64,000 nucleotides of DNA, taken from assembly GCF_900129615.1 (NCBI RefSeq), contig NZ_FQWI01000003.1:310001-374000 (forward strand), in the 5' to 3' direction. How positions within the stretch are numbered: the first letter of the stretch is position 1; the number at the start of each line of letters is the position of its first letter. The DNA is from Pectobacterium carotovorum (GTDB lineage: Bacteria > Pseudomonadota > Gammaproteobacteria > Enterobacterales > Enterobacteriaceae). The translations under genes were made by a program, and so were the position numbers. Below, one piece after another: positions 9,935 to 21,219 of this stretch. Below the pieces are notes generated by a model. It had not been told where the DNA came from. It saw nothing but the letters and a program-made list of their open reading frames with translations, and did not search any database.

Positions 9935-10144
9935 AATTACTCCTGTAGATAGCGGTTAATGATCGGATGATATAAAAAACAGCGATCAGTATAGGGATTC
10001 TGCCTGAGTGAATACAGGCAAAGAGACCAATCAATGAGATAGCTTCTGTCTATTGAACTCATCGCTATTTCCTTTCAAGAGGCTAGATTAACCCTTTTGA
10101 TGGAAAGGACAATACGTCGCGTAGAAAAACGTAAAAATCGCGAT

Positions 10145-10726
10145 CTATAGCTGCTGCGCTTTCGCTAATTGCATCATCCGTGGGTAAAACTGCCAGAAGA
10201 GTATTTCAAATTGGTGATAGTGCTGTTCGATATCCTGAAAAGAGCCGGACAGCGCAGCCAGTTTCGGACGGCGTACCGACATTCTGTGCAGCACATCGGC
10301 GATAAACGGCAGCTCTGCGTAACGGGTCATCCAGCGTTCCGGCCACAGATAGCGATTCAGGTTCTGAAAGCGTTCTGGTGTGTGCGCCAGATGCGGCTCG
10401 ATTTGTGATTGTGCATCGTCGATAAAGGCTTGCAGGGGGGTATCCGGCACCAGCTGTAGCCAGTGACGCGCAAGATAGTGATCCCACAGGACATCTAGCG
10501 TAATCGGCGAAACGCGGCGGAATTCATCGCTGAAATACTGACGCGCCTGTTTGACTTCCGGCAGGCTGTCGGTTAGCGAATCAACGCGACGATGCAGACG
10601 AATACCCGCGACGATCTCGTCAGCGTAGCTATCCTGCGGGTTGCCGCGCACGAAATCCGCCATCAGGTTACCTAATAGGGAACTGTCGGCCAGCGTGGCC
10701 AGGTGAAGGTGAGCAAGAAAATTCAT
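10145..10726 (-). CDS. acpH: Acyl carrier protein phosphodiesterase AcpH
   Basis: AcpH hydrolyses the 4'-phosphopantetheine arm from holo-ACP, giving apo-ACP. The protein is 193 residues, identical in length to E. coli AcpH, beginning [10 protein letters not shown]. It carries the HD-like metal-binding pattern ([34 protein letters not shown]). The start at 10726 is chosen by homology; upstream in-frame ATG at 10762 would add 12 unsupported residues. The gene is divergent from queA across about 180 bp, exactly as in E. coli. Confidence 0.94.
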   Translation of the reverse strand: MNFLAHLHLATLADSSLLGNLMADFVRGNPQDSYADEIVAGIRLHRRVDSLTDSLPEVKQARQYFSDEFRRVSPITLDVLWDHYLARHWLQLVPDTPLQAFIDDAQSQIEPHLAHTPERFQNLNRYLWPERWMTRYAELPFIADVLHRMSVRRPKLAALSGSFQDIEQHYHQFEILFWQFYPRMMQLAKAQQL

Positions 10727-10905
10727 TGGAATAGTATATCCGCTTCTTCTTTTATTGTGCACGCCCTCTTACATGGCAAAGTGGGAAGCCGCCGAATTTG
10801 ACTGTGATGCATTACGCCTGCCGTGTGCTTATTTCTTGCAGCCATGCGCTTGCGGCTCTAGACTAGGCCGCCCATTTTTAATGTATTACAGCTAAGTGAA
10901 TTGCC

Positions 10906-11973
10906 ATGCGTGTTACCGATTTTTCGTTTGAACTTCCTGAATCATTGATTGCCCATTATCCACAAGCGGAACGCAGTGGTTGTCGCCTGCTATCGCTGGA
11001 CGGGCCGACAGGAAATCTGACGCACGGCGTGTTTACCGATTTGCTGGATAAACTGAATCCCGGCGATCTGCTGGTGTTCAACAATACGCGCGTGATTCCC
11101 GCTCGTTTGTTTGGCCGTAAAGCCAGCGGCGGCAAGCTGGAAGTGCTGGTAGAGCGCGTGCTGGATGACCATCGTGTATTGGCGCACGTTCGGGCGTCAA
11201 AAGCGCCAAAACCGGGTACGGAACTGCTGCTGGGCGATGACGAAAGCGTCAAGGCTACGATGGCCGCTCGACACGATGCGCTATTTGAGCTGCATTTCGA
11301 TGATTCTCGCGATGTCCTGTCGATTCTGAATGATATCGGCCACATGCCGTTGCCGCCTTATATCGACAGGCCTGATGAAGACGCCGACCGCGAGCTTTAT
11401 CAGACGGTGTATAGCCAGCGTCCGGGTGCCGTAGCGGCACCGACAGCGGGCTTGCATTTTGATGAGCCGATGTTGGCCGCACTGCGCGAGAAGGGCATCG
11501 ATATGGCGTTCGTTACGCTGCACGTTGGTGCGGGGACTTTCCAGCCTGTACGCGTCGACACGATTGAAGATCACATCATGCACGCCGAATATGCCGAAGT
11601 GCCGCAGGACGTCGTTGATGCTGTGCTGGCGTGCAAAGCGCGGGGAAACCGCGTGATCGCTGTTGGCACCACCTCGGTACGTTCACTGGAAAGTGCCGCA
11701 CAGGCTAGCCAGAATGCGGCGATCGAACCGTTCTTCGGCGATACCAAAATTTTCATCTATCCGGGCTATCACTACCGCATTATCGATGCGCTGGTGACCA
11801 ATTTCCATTTACCCGAATCGACGTTAATCATGCTGGTGTCGGCCTTTGCCGGTTACCAGAACACGATGTCTGCCTACCGTCAGGCGGTGGCAGAGCAATA
11901 TCGTTTTTTCAGCTACGGTGATGCGATGTTTATTACGCACAACCCGATGGCCGAACAGGAAAACGTGGGATAA
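10906..11973 (+). CDS. queA: S-adenosylmethionine:tRNA ribosyltransferase-isomerase QueA
   Basis: QueA transfers and isomerises the ribosyl part of S-adenosylmethionine onto preQ1 at tRNA position 34, giving epoxyqueuosine. The 355-residue protein (E. coli 356) begins [19 protein letters not shown] and carries [12 protein letters not shown], the [12 protein letters not shown] substrate-loop motif and [15 protein letters not shown] ([12 protein letters not shown]) motif, all characteristic of the family. It is followed 96 bp later by tgt, which performs the preceding step in the pathway. queC, in the same pathway, lies at 48.9 kb on the other strand. Confidence 0.97.
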   Translation: MRVTDFSFELPESLIAHYPQAERSGCRLLSLDGPTGNLTHGVFTDLLDKLNPGDLLVFNNTRVIPARLFGRKASGGKLEVLVERVLDDHRVLAHVRASKAPKPGTELLLGDDESVKATMAARHDALFELHFDDSRDVLSILNDIGHMPLPPYIDRPDEDADRELYQTVYSQRPGAVAAPTAGLHFDEPMLAALREKGIDMAFVTLHVGAGTFQPVRVDTIEDHIMHAEYAEVPQDVVDAVLACKARGNRVIAVGTTSVRSLESAAQASQNAAIEPFFGDTKIFIYPGYHYRIIDALVTNFHLPESTLIMLVSAFAGYQNTMSAYRQAVAEQYRFFSYGDAMFITHNPMAEQENVG

Positions 11974-12069
11974 ACCCGCTTTCCACATAATAGGAACGCC
12001 ACAGACCACGCTCTGTCAGGCGCTAATACATCATTACCATCAGACTGTTTTTCTGATGCCGGAGGCTAA

Positions 12070-13215
<1,146 letters not shown>

Positions 13216-13232
13216 TAGTCCGTTTGCTATGC

Positions 13233-13320
13233 ATTGTATTTTGTTATGAATTGTATTTTGTTGTGAAGCGTTTTTACGATTATAAGGTTGATAACTTATC
13301 TTTTTGATAGCTTATCTTTT
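13233..13320 (+). repeat. Two adjacent imperfect tandem duplications before yajC
   Basis: Positions 13233-13249 and 13250-13266 are copies of a 17-bp AT-rich unit (ATTGTATTTTGTTATGA / ATTGTATTTTGTTGTGA). Positions 13290-13305 and 13306-13320 are copies of a 15-16-bp unit (GATAACTTATCTTTT / GATAGCTTATCTTTT). Both lie between tgt and yajC, in the leader of yajC-secDF. Confidence 0.85.
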
Positions 13321-13341
13321 GACAAAAAAGAGGATATTTAC

Positions 13342-13674
13342 ATGAGTCTTTTCATCTCCGATGCTGTAGCTGCAACCGGCGCTCCGGCTCAGGGAAGCCC
13401 GTACTCTCTGGTTATTATGCTGGCCGTTTTTGGTCTGATTTTCTACTTTATGATCCTGCGTCCTCAGCAAAAACGCGCCAAGGAACACAAAAAGTTAATG
13501 GATTCTATCGGCAAGGGCGATGAAGTCTTAACGACCGGTGGTCTGGTTGGTCGCGTAACCAAAGTGTCCGAAACTGGCTATATTGCGATTGCGTTGAATG
13601 AGACCAATGAAGTGGTTATCAAACGTGATTTCGTGGCTGCCGTGCTGCCGAAGGGCACGATTAAGGCCCTGTAA
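13342..13674 (+). CDS. yajC: Sec translocon accessory complex subunit YajC
   Basis: YajC is a small inner-membrane protein that forms a complex with SecD and SecF and also contacts AcrB in E. coli. The 110 residues equal the E. coli length. A short periplasmic N-terminus (MSLFISDAVAATGAPAQG) is followed by one transmembrane helix (about 20-38) and a basic cytoplasmic domain starting at RPQQKRAKEHKK. I use the ATG at 13342, preceded by AGAGGA; the frame continues 54 bp upstream without homology. secD begins 27 bp after the stop. Confidence 0.97.
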   Translation: MSLFISDAVAATGAPAQGSPYSLVIMLAVFGLIFYFMILRPQQKRAKEHKKLMDSIGKGDEVLTTGGLVGRVTKVSETGYIAIALNETNEVVIKRDFVAAVLPKGTIKAL

Positions 13675-13701
13675 TTTCCGATTTTCCCGAAGGGAACTGC
13701 C

Positions 13702-15549
13702 GTGTTAAATCGTTATCCTTTGTGGAAGTACCTGATGCTGGTCGTGGTGTTGTTCGTCGGCCTGCTCTACGCACTTCCTAACCTATATGGTGAGGATCCG
13801 GCGGTACAAGTTACTGGCGCGCGGGGAACCGCCGCCAGCGAAACGACGCTGATCCAAGTCCAGAATGTTTTAAAAGAACAGAACATTACCAGTAAGTCGA
13901 TTGCATTGGAAAATGGTGCAATTCTGGCTCGCTTCTCTAACCCTGATATTCAGCTCCGTGCGCGTGAAGCGCTCGTGAATGAGCTGGGTGAAAAGTTCGT
14001 CGTCGCACTTAACCTGGCACCTGCTACGCCAACCTGGCTGCGGTTGTTGGGCGCTGAACCGATGAAATTGGGGCTTGACCTGCGCGGCGGCGTTCACTTC
14101 CTGATGGAAGTGGATATGGATACGGCGCTGGGTAAACTGCAAGAACAAACCATGGACTCTTTGCGCAGCGATCTGCGTGAGAAGAACATTCCTTATGCCT
14201 CCGTGCGCAAGATTGATAATTACGGCGTCGAAATTCGTTTCCGTGATGCTCAAACGCGTGATGACGGCCTCAATTATCTGACGACTCGTCACCGCAACCT
14301 GGTTCTCAGCGGCAGCGGAAGCAACCTGCTACGCGCAGTGATGTCTGACGAACGTCTGCGTGAAGCACGTGAATACGCTGTACAGCAGAACATCAATATC
14401 CTGCGTAACCGTGTGAACCAACTGGGTGTTGCTGAACCACTGGTACAACGTCAAGGTGCTGACCGTATCGTCGTTGAGTTACCGGGTATTCAGGACACGG
14501 CGCGCGCGAAAGAAATTCTTGGTGCAACCGCTACGCTGGAATTCCGTCTGGTCAACAGTAATGCTGATGCGATCGCAGCGGCGAACGGCCGCGTGCCGGG
14601 CGACTCTGAAGTGAAGAACATGCGTGACGGCTCACCGGTGGTGTTGTTCAAACGCGTGATTCTGACGGGCGACCATATTACCGATTCGACATCGAGTACG
14701 GATGAATATAACCAGCCTCAGGTGAATATTTCTCTGGACAGCGCGGGTGGCAACACCATGTCCAACTTCACCAAAGACAGTATCGGTAAGCTGATGGCGA
14801 CGCTCTTTGTGGAATACAAAGACAGCGGCAAGAAAGATGCGACTGGCCGTTCGATATTGGAAAAACACGAAGAAGTGATCAACGTAGCGACGATTCAGTC
14901 GCGACTGGGTAACAGCTTCCGTATTACCGGCATCGATAACCCGAACGAAGCACGTCAGCTTTCTCTGCTGTTGCGTGCGGGTGCGCTGATTGCACCGATC
15001 CAGATTGTTGAAGAACGTACGATTGGACCAACGCTGGGGATGCAAAACATCACTCAGGGGCTGGAAGCCTGTTTGTGGGGCTTGATCGCATCGATCCTCT
15101 TTATGGTCTTCTTCTACAAGAAGTTTGGTGTCATCGCGACCAGTGCATTGGTTGCTAACCTGGTGTTGATTGTCGGCGTGATGTCGCTGCTGCCAGGGGC
15201 AACGCTGACCATGCCGGGTATCGCGGGTATCGTGCTTACGCTGGCGGTTGCAGTCGATGCTAACGTACTCATTAACGAACGTATCAAAGAAGAACTCAGT
15301 AATGGTCGCTCTGTGCAACAGGCCATTCATGAGGGCTACAAAGGTGCGTTCAGTTCGATTGTTGATGCGAACGTCACGACGTTGATTAAAGTCATCATCC
15401 TGTATGCGGTTGGTACCGGTTCTATCAAAGGGTTTGCTATCACGACTGCGATTGGGATTGCGACCTCAATGTTTACGGCGATCGTCGGTACTCGTGCCAT
15501 CGTTAACCTGCTTTACGGCGGTAAACGTATCAACAAGCTGTCTATCTAG
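13702..15549 (+). CDS. secD: Protein translocase subunit SecD
   Basis: SecD, with SecF, uses the proton gradient to help pull preproteins through SecYEG at the late stage of export. The 615 residues match the E. coli length. An N-terminal transmembrane helix (about 8-26) precedes the large periplasmic P1 domain, which contains [14 protein letters not shown]. Five C-terminal helices follow, with the RND-type proton pathway region [14 protein letters not shown]. The start is GTG at 13702, after AAGGGA. secF follows at 9 bp. Confidence 0.98.
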   Translation: MLNRYPLWKYLMLVVVLFVGLLYALPNLYGEDPAVQVTGARGTAASETTLIQVQNVLKEQNITSKSIALENGAILARFSNPDIQLRAREALVNELGEKFVVALNLAPATPTWLRLLGAEPMKLGLDLRGGVHFLMEVDMDTALGKLQEQTMDSLRSDLREKNIPYASVRKIDNYGVEIRFRDAQTRDDGLNYLTTRHRNLVLSGSGSNLLRAVMSDERLREAREYAVQQNINILRNRVNQLGVAEPLVQRQGADRIVVELPGIQDTARAKEILGATATLEFRLVNSNADAIAAANGRVPGDSEVKNMRDGSPVVLFKRVILTGDHITDSTSSTDEYNQPQVNISLDSAGGNTMSNFTKDSIGKLMATLFVEYKDSGKKDATGRSILEKHEEVINVATIQSRLGNSFRITGIDNPNEARQLSLLLRAGALIAPIQIVEERTIGPTLGMQNITQGLEACLWGLIASILFMVFFYKKFGVIATSALVANLVLIVGVMSLLPGATLTMPGIAGIVLTLAVAVDANVLINERIKEELSNGRSVQQAIHEGYKGAFSSIVDANVTTLIKVIILYAVGTGSIKGFAITTAIGIATSMFTAIVGTRAIVNLLYGGKRINKLSI

Positions 15550-15558
15550 GAGTGCGTT

Positions 15559-16533
15559 GTGGCACAGGAACAGGAATACAACATTGAACAACTCAATCAT
15601 GGGCGTAAAGTCTATGATTTCATGCGCTGGGACACATTGGCATTTGCCATTTCCGGTCTGCTGATCATCGCTTCTATCGTGGTTATGGGTGTGCGTGGTT
15701 TCAACTGGGGGCTCGACTTTACCGGTGGTACGGTTATTGAGATTAGCCTTGAGAAACCGATCGATCTTGATGTCCTGCGTAGTTCATTGGAGACCTCTGG
15801 GTTTTCAGAGCCGCAGGTGCAGAATTTCGGTAGCAGCCGTGACGTGATGGTGCGTATGCCACCGGTTTCTGGCAGCGAGAACGAAGCGCTCGGCAACAAA
15901 GTGCTGAAGGTGGTGAACGATACTTTCCAGCAGCATGCAACGGTGAAACGTATTGAGTTTGTCGGGCCGAGCGTGGGGAGCGATTTGGCACAGGCGGGCG
16001 CATTGGCGCTGATGTCTGCGCTGATTGCTATCCTCATTTATATCGGTCTTCGTTTTGAATGGCGTCTGGCGATGAGTGCCGTACTGGCTTTGGCGCACGA
16101 TACGATCATCACGATGGGGCTGCTGTCTCTGTTCTCTATTGAGATTGACCTCACGATCATTGCGTCACTGATGTCGGTAATTGGTTATTCACTTAACGAT
16201 AAGATCGTGGTATCTGACCGTATTCGTGAGAACTTCCGCAAGGTTCGTCGTGGCACACCTTACGAGATTACCAACATTTCTCTGACGCAGACGCTGCATC
16301 GTACCATCATCACATCTGCGACTACGCTGGCGATGATTGTGATCCTCATGGTCTTCGGTGGCGCATTGTTGCATGGCTTCTCGTTGACGATGTTTATCGG
16401 TGTGATCATCGGTACGATCTCTTCTATCTATGTTTCTTCCGCTCTGGCGCTGAAACTGGGTATGAAGCGTGAACACCTGATCGTTCAGAAAGTGGAAAAA
16501 GAAGGGGCAGACCAACCGTCTATCCTGCCTTAA
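15559..16533 (+). CDS. secF: Protein translocase subunit SecF
   Basis: SecF is the smaller partner of SecD. The 324 residues (E. coli 323) contain six transmembrane segments and the conserved GLDFTGG periplasmic motif near residue 52. The transmembrane 4 region holds [18 protein letters not shown], the SecF equivalent of the RND proton relay with an Asp. The start codon is GTG at 15559 with AGGAG about 7 bp before it. It ends the yajC-secDF operon; a strong terminator lies at 16553. Confidence 0.98.
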   Translation: MAQEQEYNIEQLNHGRKVYDFMRWDTLAFAISGLLIIASIVVMGVRGFNWGLDFTGGTVIEISLEKPIDLDVLRSSLETSGFSEPQVQNFGSSRDVMVRMPPVSGSENEALGNKVLKVVNDTFQQHATVKRIEFVGPSVGSDLAQAGALALMSALIAILIYIGLRFEWRLAMSAVLALAHDTIITMGLLSLFSIEIDLTIIASLMSVIGYSLNDKIVVSDRIRENFRKVRRGTPYEITNISLTQTLHRTIITSATTLAMIVILMVFGGALLHGFSLTMFIGVIIGTISSIYVSSALALKLGMKREHLIVQKVEKEGADQPSILP

Positions 16534-16552
16534 TCTGCTGACTGTAAAAATA

Positions 16553-16579
16553 AAAAACCCCGCATTGCGGGGTTTTTTG
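16553..16579 (+). terminator. Intrinsic terminator of the queA-tgt-yajC-secDF operon
   Basis: AAAAAACCCCGC and GCGGGGTTTTTT form a GC-rich stem with a 3-base loop and a terminal T run, 20 bp after the secF stop. The A-tract on the other side means it could also serve the opposite strand (yajI). Confidence 0.94.
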
Positions 16580-16603
16580 CATCTTAGCGCTGGGAAATGC
16601 GCG

Positions 16604-16730
16604 TATATCCTAAATAATTCGAGTTGCATGCAGGCGGCGACACAGTGAATCCCCAGGAGCTTACATCAGTAAGTGACTGGGGTGAGCGAGGAAAGCCAAC
16701 GTACATGCAGCTTGAAGTATGACGGATATA
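16604..16730 (+). repeat. ERIC (IRU) element, copy B, near consensus
   Basis: This 127-bp element is bounded by TATATCC and GGATATA. It contains GTGAATCCCCAGGAGCTTAC and AAGTGACTGGGGTGAGCG, the sequences targeted by the widely used ERIC1R and ERIC2 primers, so the identification is firm. It sits between the convergent secF and yajI genes, and its right edge abuts the yajI stop codon (16731-16733). Confidence 0.96.
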
Positions 16731-17300
16731 TCAAGGGGACTCGGTTGCGGCAACGGGTGGCGGACTCTGTATTTCCTGAACCTGATGCAAACGAACAAAG
16801 CCGAGTTCTTCCGGCGACAGGCCGCTCAGGCGCAATTCAATAATCGCTTCGGCTTTTGGTAATAGGGTGGGGGAGACGACAAACGACTGTGTTTGCGTGT
16901 CGCCCGTTAAAGGTTTCCCGCTCACAGGGTCGAGTCGCCCCCAGTCAAGCTGTGCGCCAAAGGCCGGTAGCCCCTTCGCATCAAGCGTGCGAATGTGCAG
17001 CAACGCGCTTGTTCCGTTAGCTTCAGTCTCGATATTGCGTAACGATACGTTGAGTCTGCCAATACTGCTTTCCAGCACGGTGCTGGTTTGCGCTGCAGGC
17101 AGTAAATAAACGCCGGAAGTAGACTGAGAATTCAACGCATTTTGTCGCTCTAATGCCGTGGCCTGATCGGTCAGCGTTTGTAATTGCTGATTGAGCTGAC
17201 CTATCTGATTCTGCAATTTGGGCATCTGGCGCTGTTCAGCACACCCTGCGAGCAAAAGAAGCGCTGGCAGGAAGGTCAGTACGCGATATCGGGTTCTCAT
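16731..17300 (-). CDS. yajI: DUF3251 outer-membrane-type lipoprotein YajI
   Basis: This is a 189-residue lipoprotein with an N-terminal signal and a lipobox LLAGC (modified Cys20). A heptad-like Gln/Leu-rich stretch (about 28-60, NQIGQLNQQLQTLTDQ) suggests a short coiled coil, followed by the DUF3251 domain (about 65-170). It corresponds to E. coli YajI (about 179 residues), which also lies between secF and nrdR. Molecular function is unknown. The C-terminal tail (QSPPPVAATESP) is Pro-rich, and the stop codon directly adjoins the ERIC element. It may share the secF terminator as a bidirectional hairpin. Confidence 0.9.
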   Translation of the reverse strand: MRTRYRVLTFLPALLLLAGCAEQRQMPKLQNQIGQLNQQLQTLTDQATALERQNALNSQSTSGVYLLPAAQTSTVLESSIGRLNVSLRNIETEANGTSALLHIRTLDAKGLPAFGAQLDWGRLDPVSGKPLTGDTQTQSFVVSPTLLPKAEAIIELRLSGLSPEELGFVRLHQVQEIQSPPPVAATESP

Positions 17301-17517
17301 ATCTGTGGTTCCCCTTTCGATGTTTTATTCATTGATCCGTTGATCCCTGTTGCTGAGTTTAGCTGCGATTAAGCCTAAGTCATAGGTGAGACAGCTTTTT
17401 TCATCCTATTACCGGAAGAGATGCGAAACCCTTCGCAACGTGGATCAGGAGTTTTGGTTAGTCCGTTAATTCAGGGTAAACTGTCGCTACGTTAAGGATT
17501 ACTGGTCAGGACACATC

Positions 17518-17967
17518 ATGCATTGCCCGTTTTGTTCCGCTGTTGATACCAAAGTCATTGATTCCCGTCTGGTCGGCGAAGGTTCGCAAGTACGTCGTCG
17601 TCGGCAGTGTCTGGTTTGTCATGAACGCTTCACCACGTTTGAAGTGGCTGAACTGGTGATGCCGCGAGTCATCAAAAGCAATGAAGTGCGCGAGCCTTTT
17701 AATGAGGATAAATTGCGTAGCGGTATGCTGAAAGCGCTGGAAAAAAGGCCAGTCAGTTCTGATGACGTCGAAATGGCGCTTAATCACATTAAATCTCATC
17801 TTCGAGCGACCGGAGAACGCGAGGTTACCACCAAGATGGTAGGGAATCTGGTGATGGAAGCGTTGAGAAAGCTGGATAAAGTGGCTTATATCCGCTTTGC
17901 ATCGGTGTATCGCAGTTTTGAAGATATCCGCGAATTTGGCGAAGAGATTGCGCGTTTGCAGGATTAA
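17518..17967 (+). CDS. nrdR: Transcriptional repressor NrdR
   Basis: NrdR represses ribonucleotide reductase operons through NrdR boxes in response to (d)ATP. The 149-residue protein has an N-terminal zinc ribbon with Cys3, Cys6, Cys31 and Cys34 (CPFC and CLVC), an Arg-rich DNA-binding segment (RRRRQ) and an ATP-cone domain (about 49-139, [16 protein letters not shown]). It heads the nrdR-ribD-ribH-nusB-thiL-pgpA cluster, 35 bp before ribD. Its own regulon genes (nrdAB, nrdHIEF) are not in the window. Confidence 0.97.
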   Translation: MHCPFCSAVDTKVIDSRLVGEGSQVRRRRQCLVCHERFTTFEVAELVMPRVIKSNEVREPFNEDKLRSGMLKALEKRPVSSDDVEMALNHIKSHLRATGEREVTTKMVGNLVMEALRKLDKVAYIRFASVYRSFEDIREFGEEIARLQD

Positions 17968-18002
17968 GTCGCGTCAACGCGACAGAGATAAGAGGTTCGG
18001 GA

Positions 18003-19139
18003 ATGAGCGTTTTTCAGGAAAACGGCCACTTGCCGCAGGATGAATTATACATGGCGCGCGCGTTAGAGCTGGCGCGCCGTGGCTGTTTCACGACAGCACC
18101 CAACCCCAATGTTGGCTGCGTGATTGTTCATGATGGCAAAATTGTGGGTGAAGGCTATCATTTTCGTGCCGGTGAACCCCACGCAGAGGTGCATGCGCTG
18201 AGAATGGCGGGGGAACGTGCACGCGGTGCGACGGCCTACGTTACGTTGGAACCCTGTAGCCATCATGGTCGAACGCCGCCTTGCGCTGATGCATTGATTA
18301 CTGCTGGTGTTTCCCGCGTGGTTGCTGCGATGCAGGATCCGAATCCACAGGTGGCGGGTCGTGGTTTGCATCGCTTACAGCAAACGGGGATTGCTGTTAG
18401 CCATGGCTTGATGATGGCTGAAGCAGAAAAGGTGAATGTAGGCTTCCTGAAACGCATGCGGACAGGCTTTCCTTATGTGCAGCTCAAAATGGCGGCATCT
18501 TTGGATGGGCGTACTGCGATGGCGTCGGGAGAAAGCCAGTGGATCACCTCACCGCAGGCGCGGCAGGATGTGCAGCGCTTTCGTGCTGAGAGCGCAGCGA
18601 TTCTGAGCACGAGTGCGACGGTGTTAGCTGACGATCCTTCTCTCACCGTCCGCTGGTCAGAGCTGGGTGCCGATGTCCAGAAACGCTATTCAGAATCGGA
18701 CCTCAGACAGCCCGTGCGGGTGATTGTAGACAGTCAGCAGCGCGTCACGCCGCAGCATCGGATTGTTAACCAACCGGGGGAAACCTGGCTCGCTCGCGTG
18801 CAGGCAGATGAACAAGCGTGGCCTCAGGGCGTTGAACAAGTGATGCTACCGCAGCACAATGGTGGCGTTGATCTGGTGGCGCTGATGATGGTGCTGGGGA
18901 GACGTCAGATTAACTCCGTCTGGGTCGAAGCCGGAGCCAGTCTGGCTGGTGCGCTGCTCAATGCATGTGTCGTTGACGAACTTATCGTTTATCTTGCGCC
19001 AAAACTGCTGGGTGAAAATGCCCGTTCGCTGTGCCTCTTGCCCGGACTGGAGCAGCTGTCTCAGGCACCGGAATTTGATATCGCAGACGTTCGCCAGATT
19101 GGCCCGGATTTGCGATTGCGCCTGAAACCTAAATTCTGA
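18003..19139 (+). CDS. ribD: Bifunctional riboflavin biosynthesis deaminase/reductase RibD
   Basis: RibD deaminates the GTP-cyclohydrolase II product and then reduces its ribose side chain, the second and third steps of riboflavin synthesis. The N-terminal deaminase domain has the zinc site His60-x-Glu62 (HAEVHAL), Cys85 (EPCSHHGR) and Cys94 (PPC). The C-terminal reductase domain (about 155-375) has KMAASLDGRTA and WVEAGASLAGALL. The protein is 378 residues (E. coli 367); the N-terminus is about 11 residues longer (MSVFQENGHLPQ). The ATG at 18003 is preceded by AGAGG at about 7 bp. Confidence 0.97.
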   Translation: MSVFQENGHLPQDELYMARALELARRGCFTTAPNPNVGCVIVHDGKIVGEGYHFRAGEPHAEVHALRMAGERARGATAYVTLEPCSHHGRTPPCADALITAGVSRVVAAMQDPNPQVAGRGLHRLQQTGIAVSHGLMMAEAEKVNVGFLKRMRTGFPYVQLKMAASLDGRTAMASGESQWITSPQARQDVQRFRAESAAILSTSATVLADDPSLTVRWSELGADVQKRYSESDLRQPVRVIVDSQQRVTPQHRIVNQPGETWLARVQADEQAWPQGVEQVMLPQHNGGVDLVALMMVLGRRQINSVWVEAGASLAGALLNACVVDELIVYLAPKLLGENARSLCLLPGLEQLSQAPEFDIADVRQIGPDLRLRLKPKF

Positions 19140-19249
19140 TGTGTATGTAAATACGTGGTGCAGGTCCGACAAAACCGGATACGTGCCAACAAAAATTATG
19201 ATAGAATCCGCCCCCCTGCGGGCCATAAAGACCAGATACAAGGAAAGCT

Positions 19250-19726
19250 ATGAACGTTATCGAAGGTGTTGTTGCTACTCCTGATGCCCGTGTGGCGATT
19301 GCGATTGCGCGTTTTAACCATTTTATTAACGACAGCCTGCTGGACGGTGCGATTGATGCATTGAAACGCATCGGTCAGGTTAAAGACGAAAACATCACCG
19401 TTGTCTGGGTGCCGGGTGCTTACGAACTGCCATTAACGGTTCGTGCACTGACCAAAAGCGCGAAAAATGGCGGATATGATGCCGTGATTGCTCTGGGAAC
19501 GGTCATCCGTGGCGGAACAGCGCATTTTGAATTTGTTGCTGGCGAGTGTAGCTCAGGCCTGTCCTCTGTTGCGATGGACAGTGAAATCCCTGTCGCTTTC
19601 GGCGTTCTGACGACGGAAAGCATTGAGCAGGCGATTGAGCGTGCTGGCACGAAAGCGGGGAATAAAGGTGCTGAAGCTGCCTTGACCGCGCTAGAAATGA
19701 TTAATGTATTGAAAGCGATTAAGTAA
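19250..19726 (+). CDS. ribH: 6,7-dimethyl-8-ribityllumazine synthase
   Basis: This enzyme condenses the RibD-pathway pyrimidine with 3,4-dihydroxy-2-butanone 4-phosphate to form lumazine, the penultimate step to riboflavin, in an icosahedral 60-mer. The 158 residues (E. coli RibE 156) include [31 protein letters not shown] (catalytic His) and the terminal [22 protein letters not shown]. It is 110 bp after ribD; the spacer has a plausible -10 (TATGAT near 19198). No FMN riboswitch is visible here. The gene is called ribE in E. coli nomenclature. Confidence 0.97.
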   Translation: MNVIEGVVATPDARVAIAIARFNHFINDSLLDGAIDALKRIGQVKDENITVVWVPGAYELPLTVRALTKSAKNGGYDAVIALGTVIRGGTAHFEFVAGECSSGLSSVAMDSEIPVAFGVLTTESIEQAIERAGTKAGNKGAEAALTALEMINVLKAIK

Positions 19727-19750
19727 GCCTGATTAAGTAAGGGGAATTCC

Positions 19751-20170
19751 GTGAAACCTGCTGCTCGTCGCCGCGCTCGTGAATGTGCGGTTCAAGCGCT
19801 TTACTCCTGGCAGTTATCTAAAAATGATATTGCCGATGTTGAACACCAATTCCTGAGCGAGCAGGATGTCAAAGATGTCGACATTACCTATTTCCGTGAA
19901 TTGCTGGCGGGTGTTGCCACTCAGGCTGAGAAGCTTGATCAACTGATGGCACCTTTCCTGTCTCGTCAAATTGAGGAATTGGGACAGGTTGAAAAAGCGA
20001 TTCTGCGTTTGGCGATGTTTGAGCTGAGCAAGCGCGAAGACGTTCCTTACAAGGTGGCGATTAACGAGGCCATTGAACTGGCTAAAATCTTCGGTGCTGA
20101 AGATAGCCATAAGTTTGTGAATGGTGTGCTGGACAAAGCTGCTCCGAGTGTACGGAAAGGCAAGAAGTAA
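19751..20170 (+). CDS. nusB: Transcription antitermination protein NusB
   Basis: NusB, with NusE (S10), binds boxA RNA to prevent premature termination in rRNA operons. The 139 residues equal the E. coli length: an Arg-rich RNA-binding N-terminus ([20 protein letters not shown]) and two helical bundles, ending [18 protein letters not shown]. The start codon is GTG at 19751 after AAGGGGAA. It lies 24 bp after ribH as in E. coli and is followed by a strong hairpin at 20181. Confidence 0.98.
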   Translation: MKPAARRRARECAVQALYSWQLSKNDIADVEHQFLSEQDVKDVDITYFRELLAGVATQAEKLDQLMAPFLSRQIEELGQVEKAILRLAMFELSKREDVPYKVAINEAIELAKIFGAEDSHKFVNGVLDKAAPSVRKGKK

Positions 20171-20180
20171 AATGAATCGA

Positions 20181-20211
20181 ATCAGGGCCGGATATCCGGC
20201 CCTGATCGCTT
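20181..20211 (+). terminator. Perfect 26-bp palindrome after nusB, likely terminator
   Basis: ATCAGGGCCGGATATCCGGCCCTGAT is fully self-complementary and is followed by CGCTTTT. It lies 10 bp after the nusB stop and 27 bp before thiL, so it probably attenuates rather than abolishes readthrough into thiL-pgpA, which show no strong promoter of their own. Confidence 0.82.
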
Positions 20212-20238
20212 TTGAATGATAGGCTGGCTGGAAAGGTT

Positions 20239-21219
20239 ATGGTTGAAGGCGAGTTTGACCTTATTGCCCGCTATTTTAATCGGGTCCGAAGTTCACGTCG
20301 CGATGTCGAGTTAGGCATCGGTGATGACTGTGCGTTACTGACGGTAGCAGATAAGCAGATGTTGGCGGTGAGTACCGACACGCTGGTATCTGGCGTTCAT
20401 TTCCTACCTGATATCGATCCCGCCGATCTGGGTTACAAATCTCTGGCGGTCAATTTAAGCGATCTGGCTGCGATGGGCGCCGATCCTGCCTGGCTTTCTC
20501 TGGCCATTACCCTACCTAAAAGCAATAGCCAATGGCTATCGGCGTACAGCGACAGCTTGTTTGAGCTGCTTGATTATTATGGCATGCAGTTGGTGGGTGG
20601 CGATACGACACGCGGCCCACTGAGCCTGACGCTGACTATCCACGGTTTGGTGCCAGCAGGTCGGGCGTTGACGCGTCGCGGGGCCAGAATTGGTGACTGG
20701 ATTTATGTTACCGGTTCATTAGGCGACAGCGCAGCGGGTCTGGCTATCCTCCAGAATACACTGCACGTTGATGATGAAGAGACGCGTCAGAGATTGATCC
20801 AACGTCACCTCCGTCCTCAGCCGAGAATCCTGCAAGGGCAGGCGTTGCGCGATCTGGCCAGTTCGGCTATCGATCTTTCCGACGGCCTTATCTCCGATCT
20901 ACAGCATATACTTAAAGCCAGCGAATGCGGCGCGCGTATTAATCTGGACGCGATCCCACAATCTGATTGGCTGCGGGGTTGCGTCGATGAAGAGCAGGCG
21001 CTGCGTTGGGCGCTATCTGGCGGCGAAGACTATGAACTGTGCTTTACCGTGCCGGAAATTAACCGTGGTGCGCTGGAATTGGCCTTGGGGCATCTCGGCG
21101 CTGACTACACCTGTATCGGGCAAATCGGACCTTCCTCTGAAGGGCTACGCTTTTTCAGGGATAATAAAGCGACCGAGCTGAACTGGAAGGGGTATGACCA
21201 TTTTAGCGAGCAAAACTGA
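20239..21219 (+). CDS. thiL: Thiamine-monophosphate kinase ThiL
   Basis: ThiL phosphorylates thiamine monophosphate to the active cofactor thiamine pyrophosphate. From the ATG at 20239 (GGAAAGG 2-8 bp upstream, matching E. coli start [10 protein letters not shown]) it has 326 residues (E. coli 325). Family motifs are [46 protein letters not shown], and SDGLISDL, typical of the PurM/ThiL ATP-binding fold. The frame extends to a TTG at 20212 but that would read into the palindrome. Its last 26 bp overlap pgpA, implying translational coupling. Confidence 0.96.
   Translation: MVEGEFDLIARYFNRVRSSRRDVELGIGDDCALLTVADKQMLAVSTDTLVSGVHFLPDIDPADLGYKSLAVNLSDLAAMGADPAWLSLAITLPKSNSQWLSAYSDSLFELLDYYGMQLVGGDTTRGPLSLTLTIHGLVPAGRALTRRGARIGDWIYVTGSLGDSAAGLAILQNTLHVDDEETRQRLIQRHLRPQPRILQGQALRDLASSAIDLSDGLISDLQHILKASECGARINLDAIPQSDWLRGCVDEEQALRWALSGGEDYELCFTVPEINRGALELALGHLGADYTCIGQIGPSSEGLRFFRDNKATELNWKGYDHFSEQN

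Noticed and set aside
19140..19249. Possible FMN riboswitch before ribH
   Set aside because: No conserved RFN-element sequence (for example GGGGCGGGG-type blocks) is visible in the 110-bp spacer.
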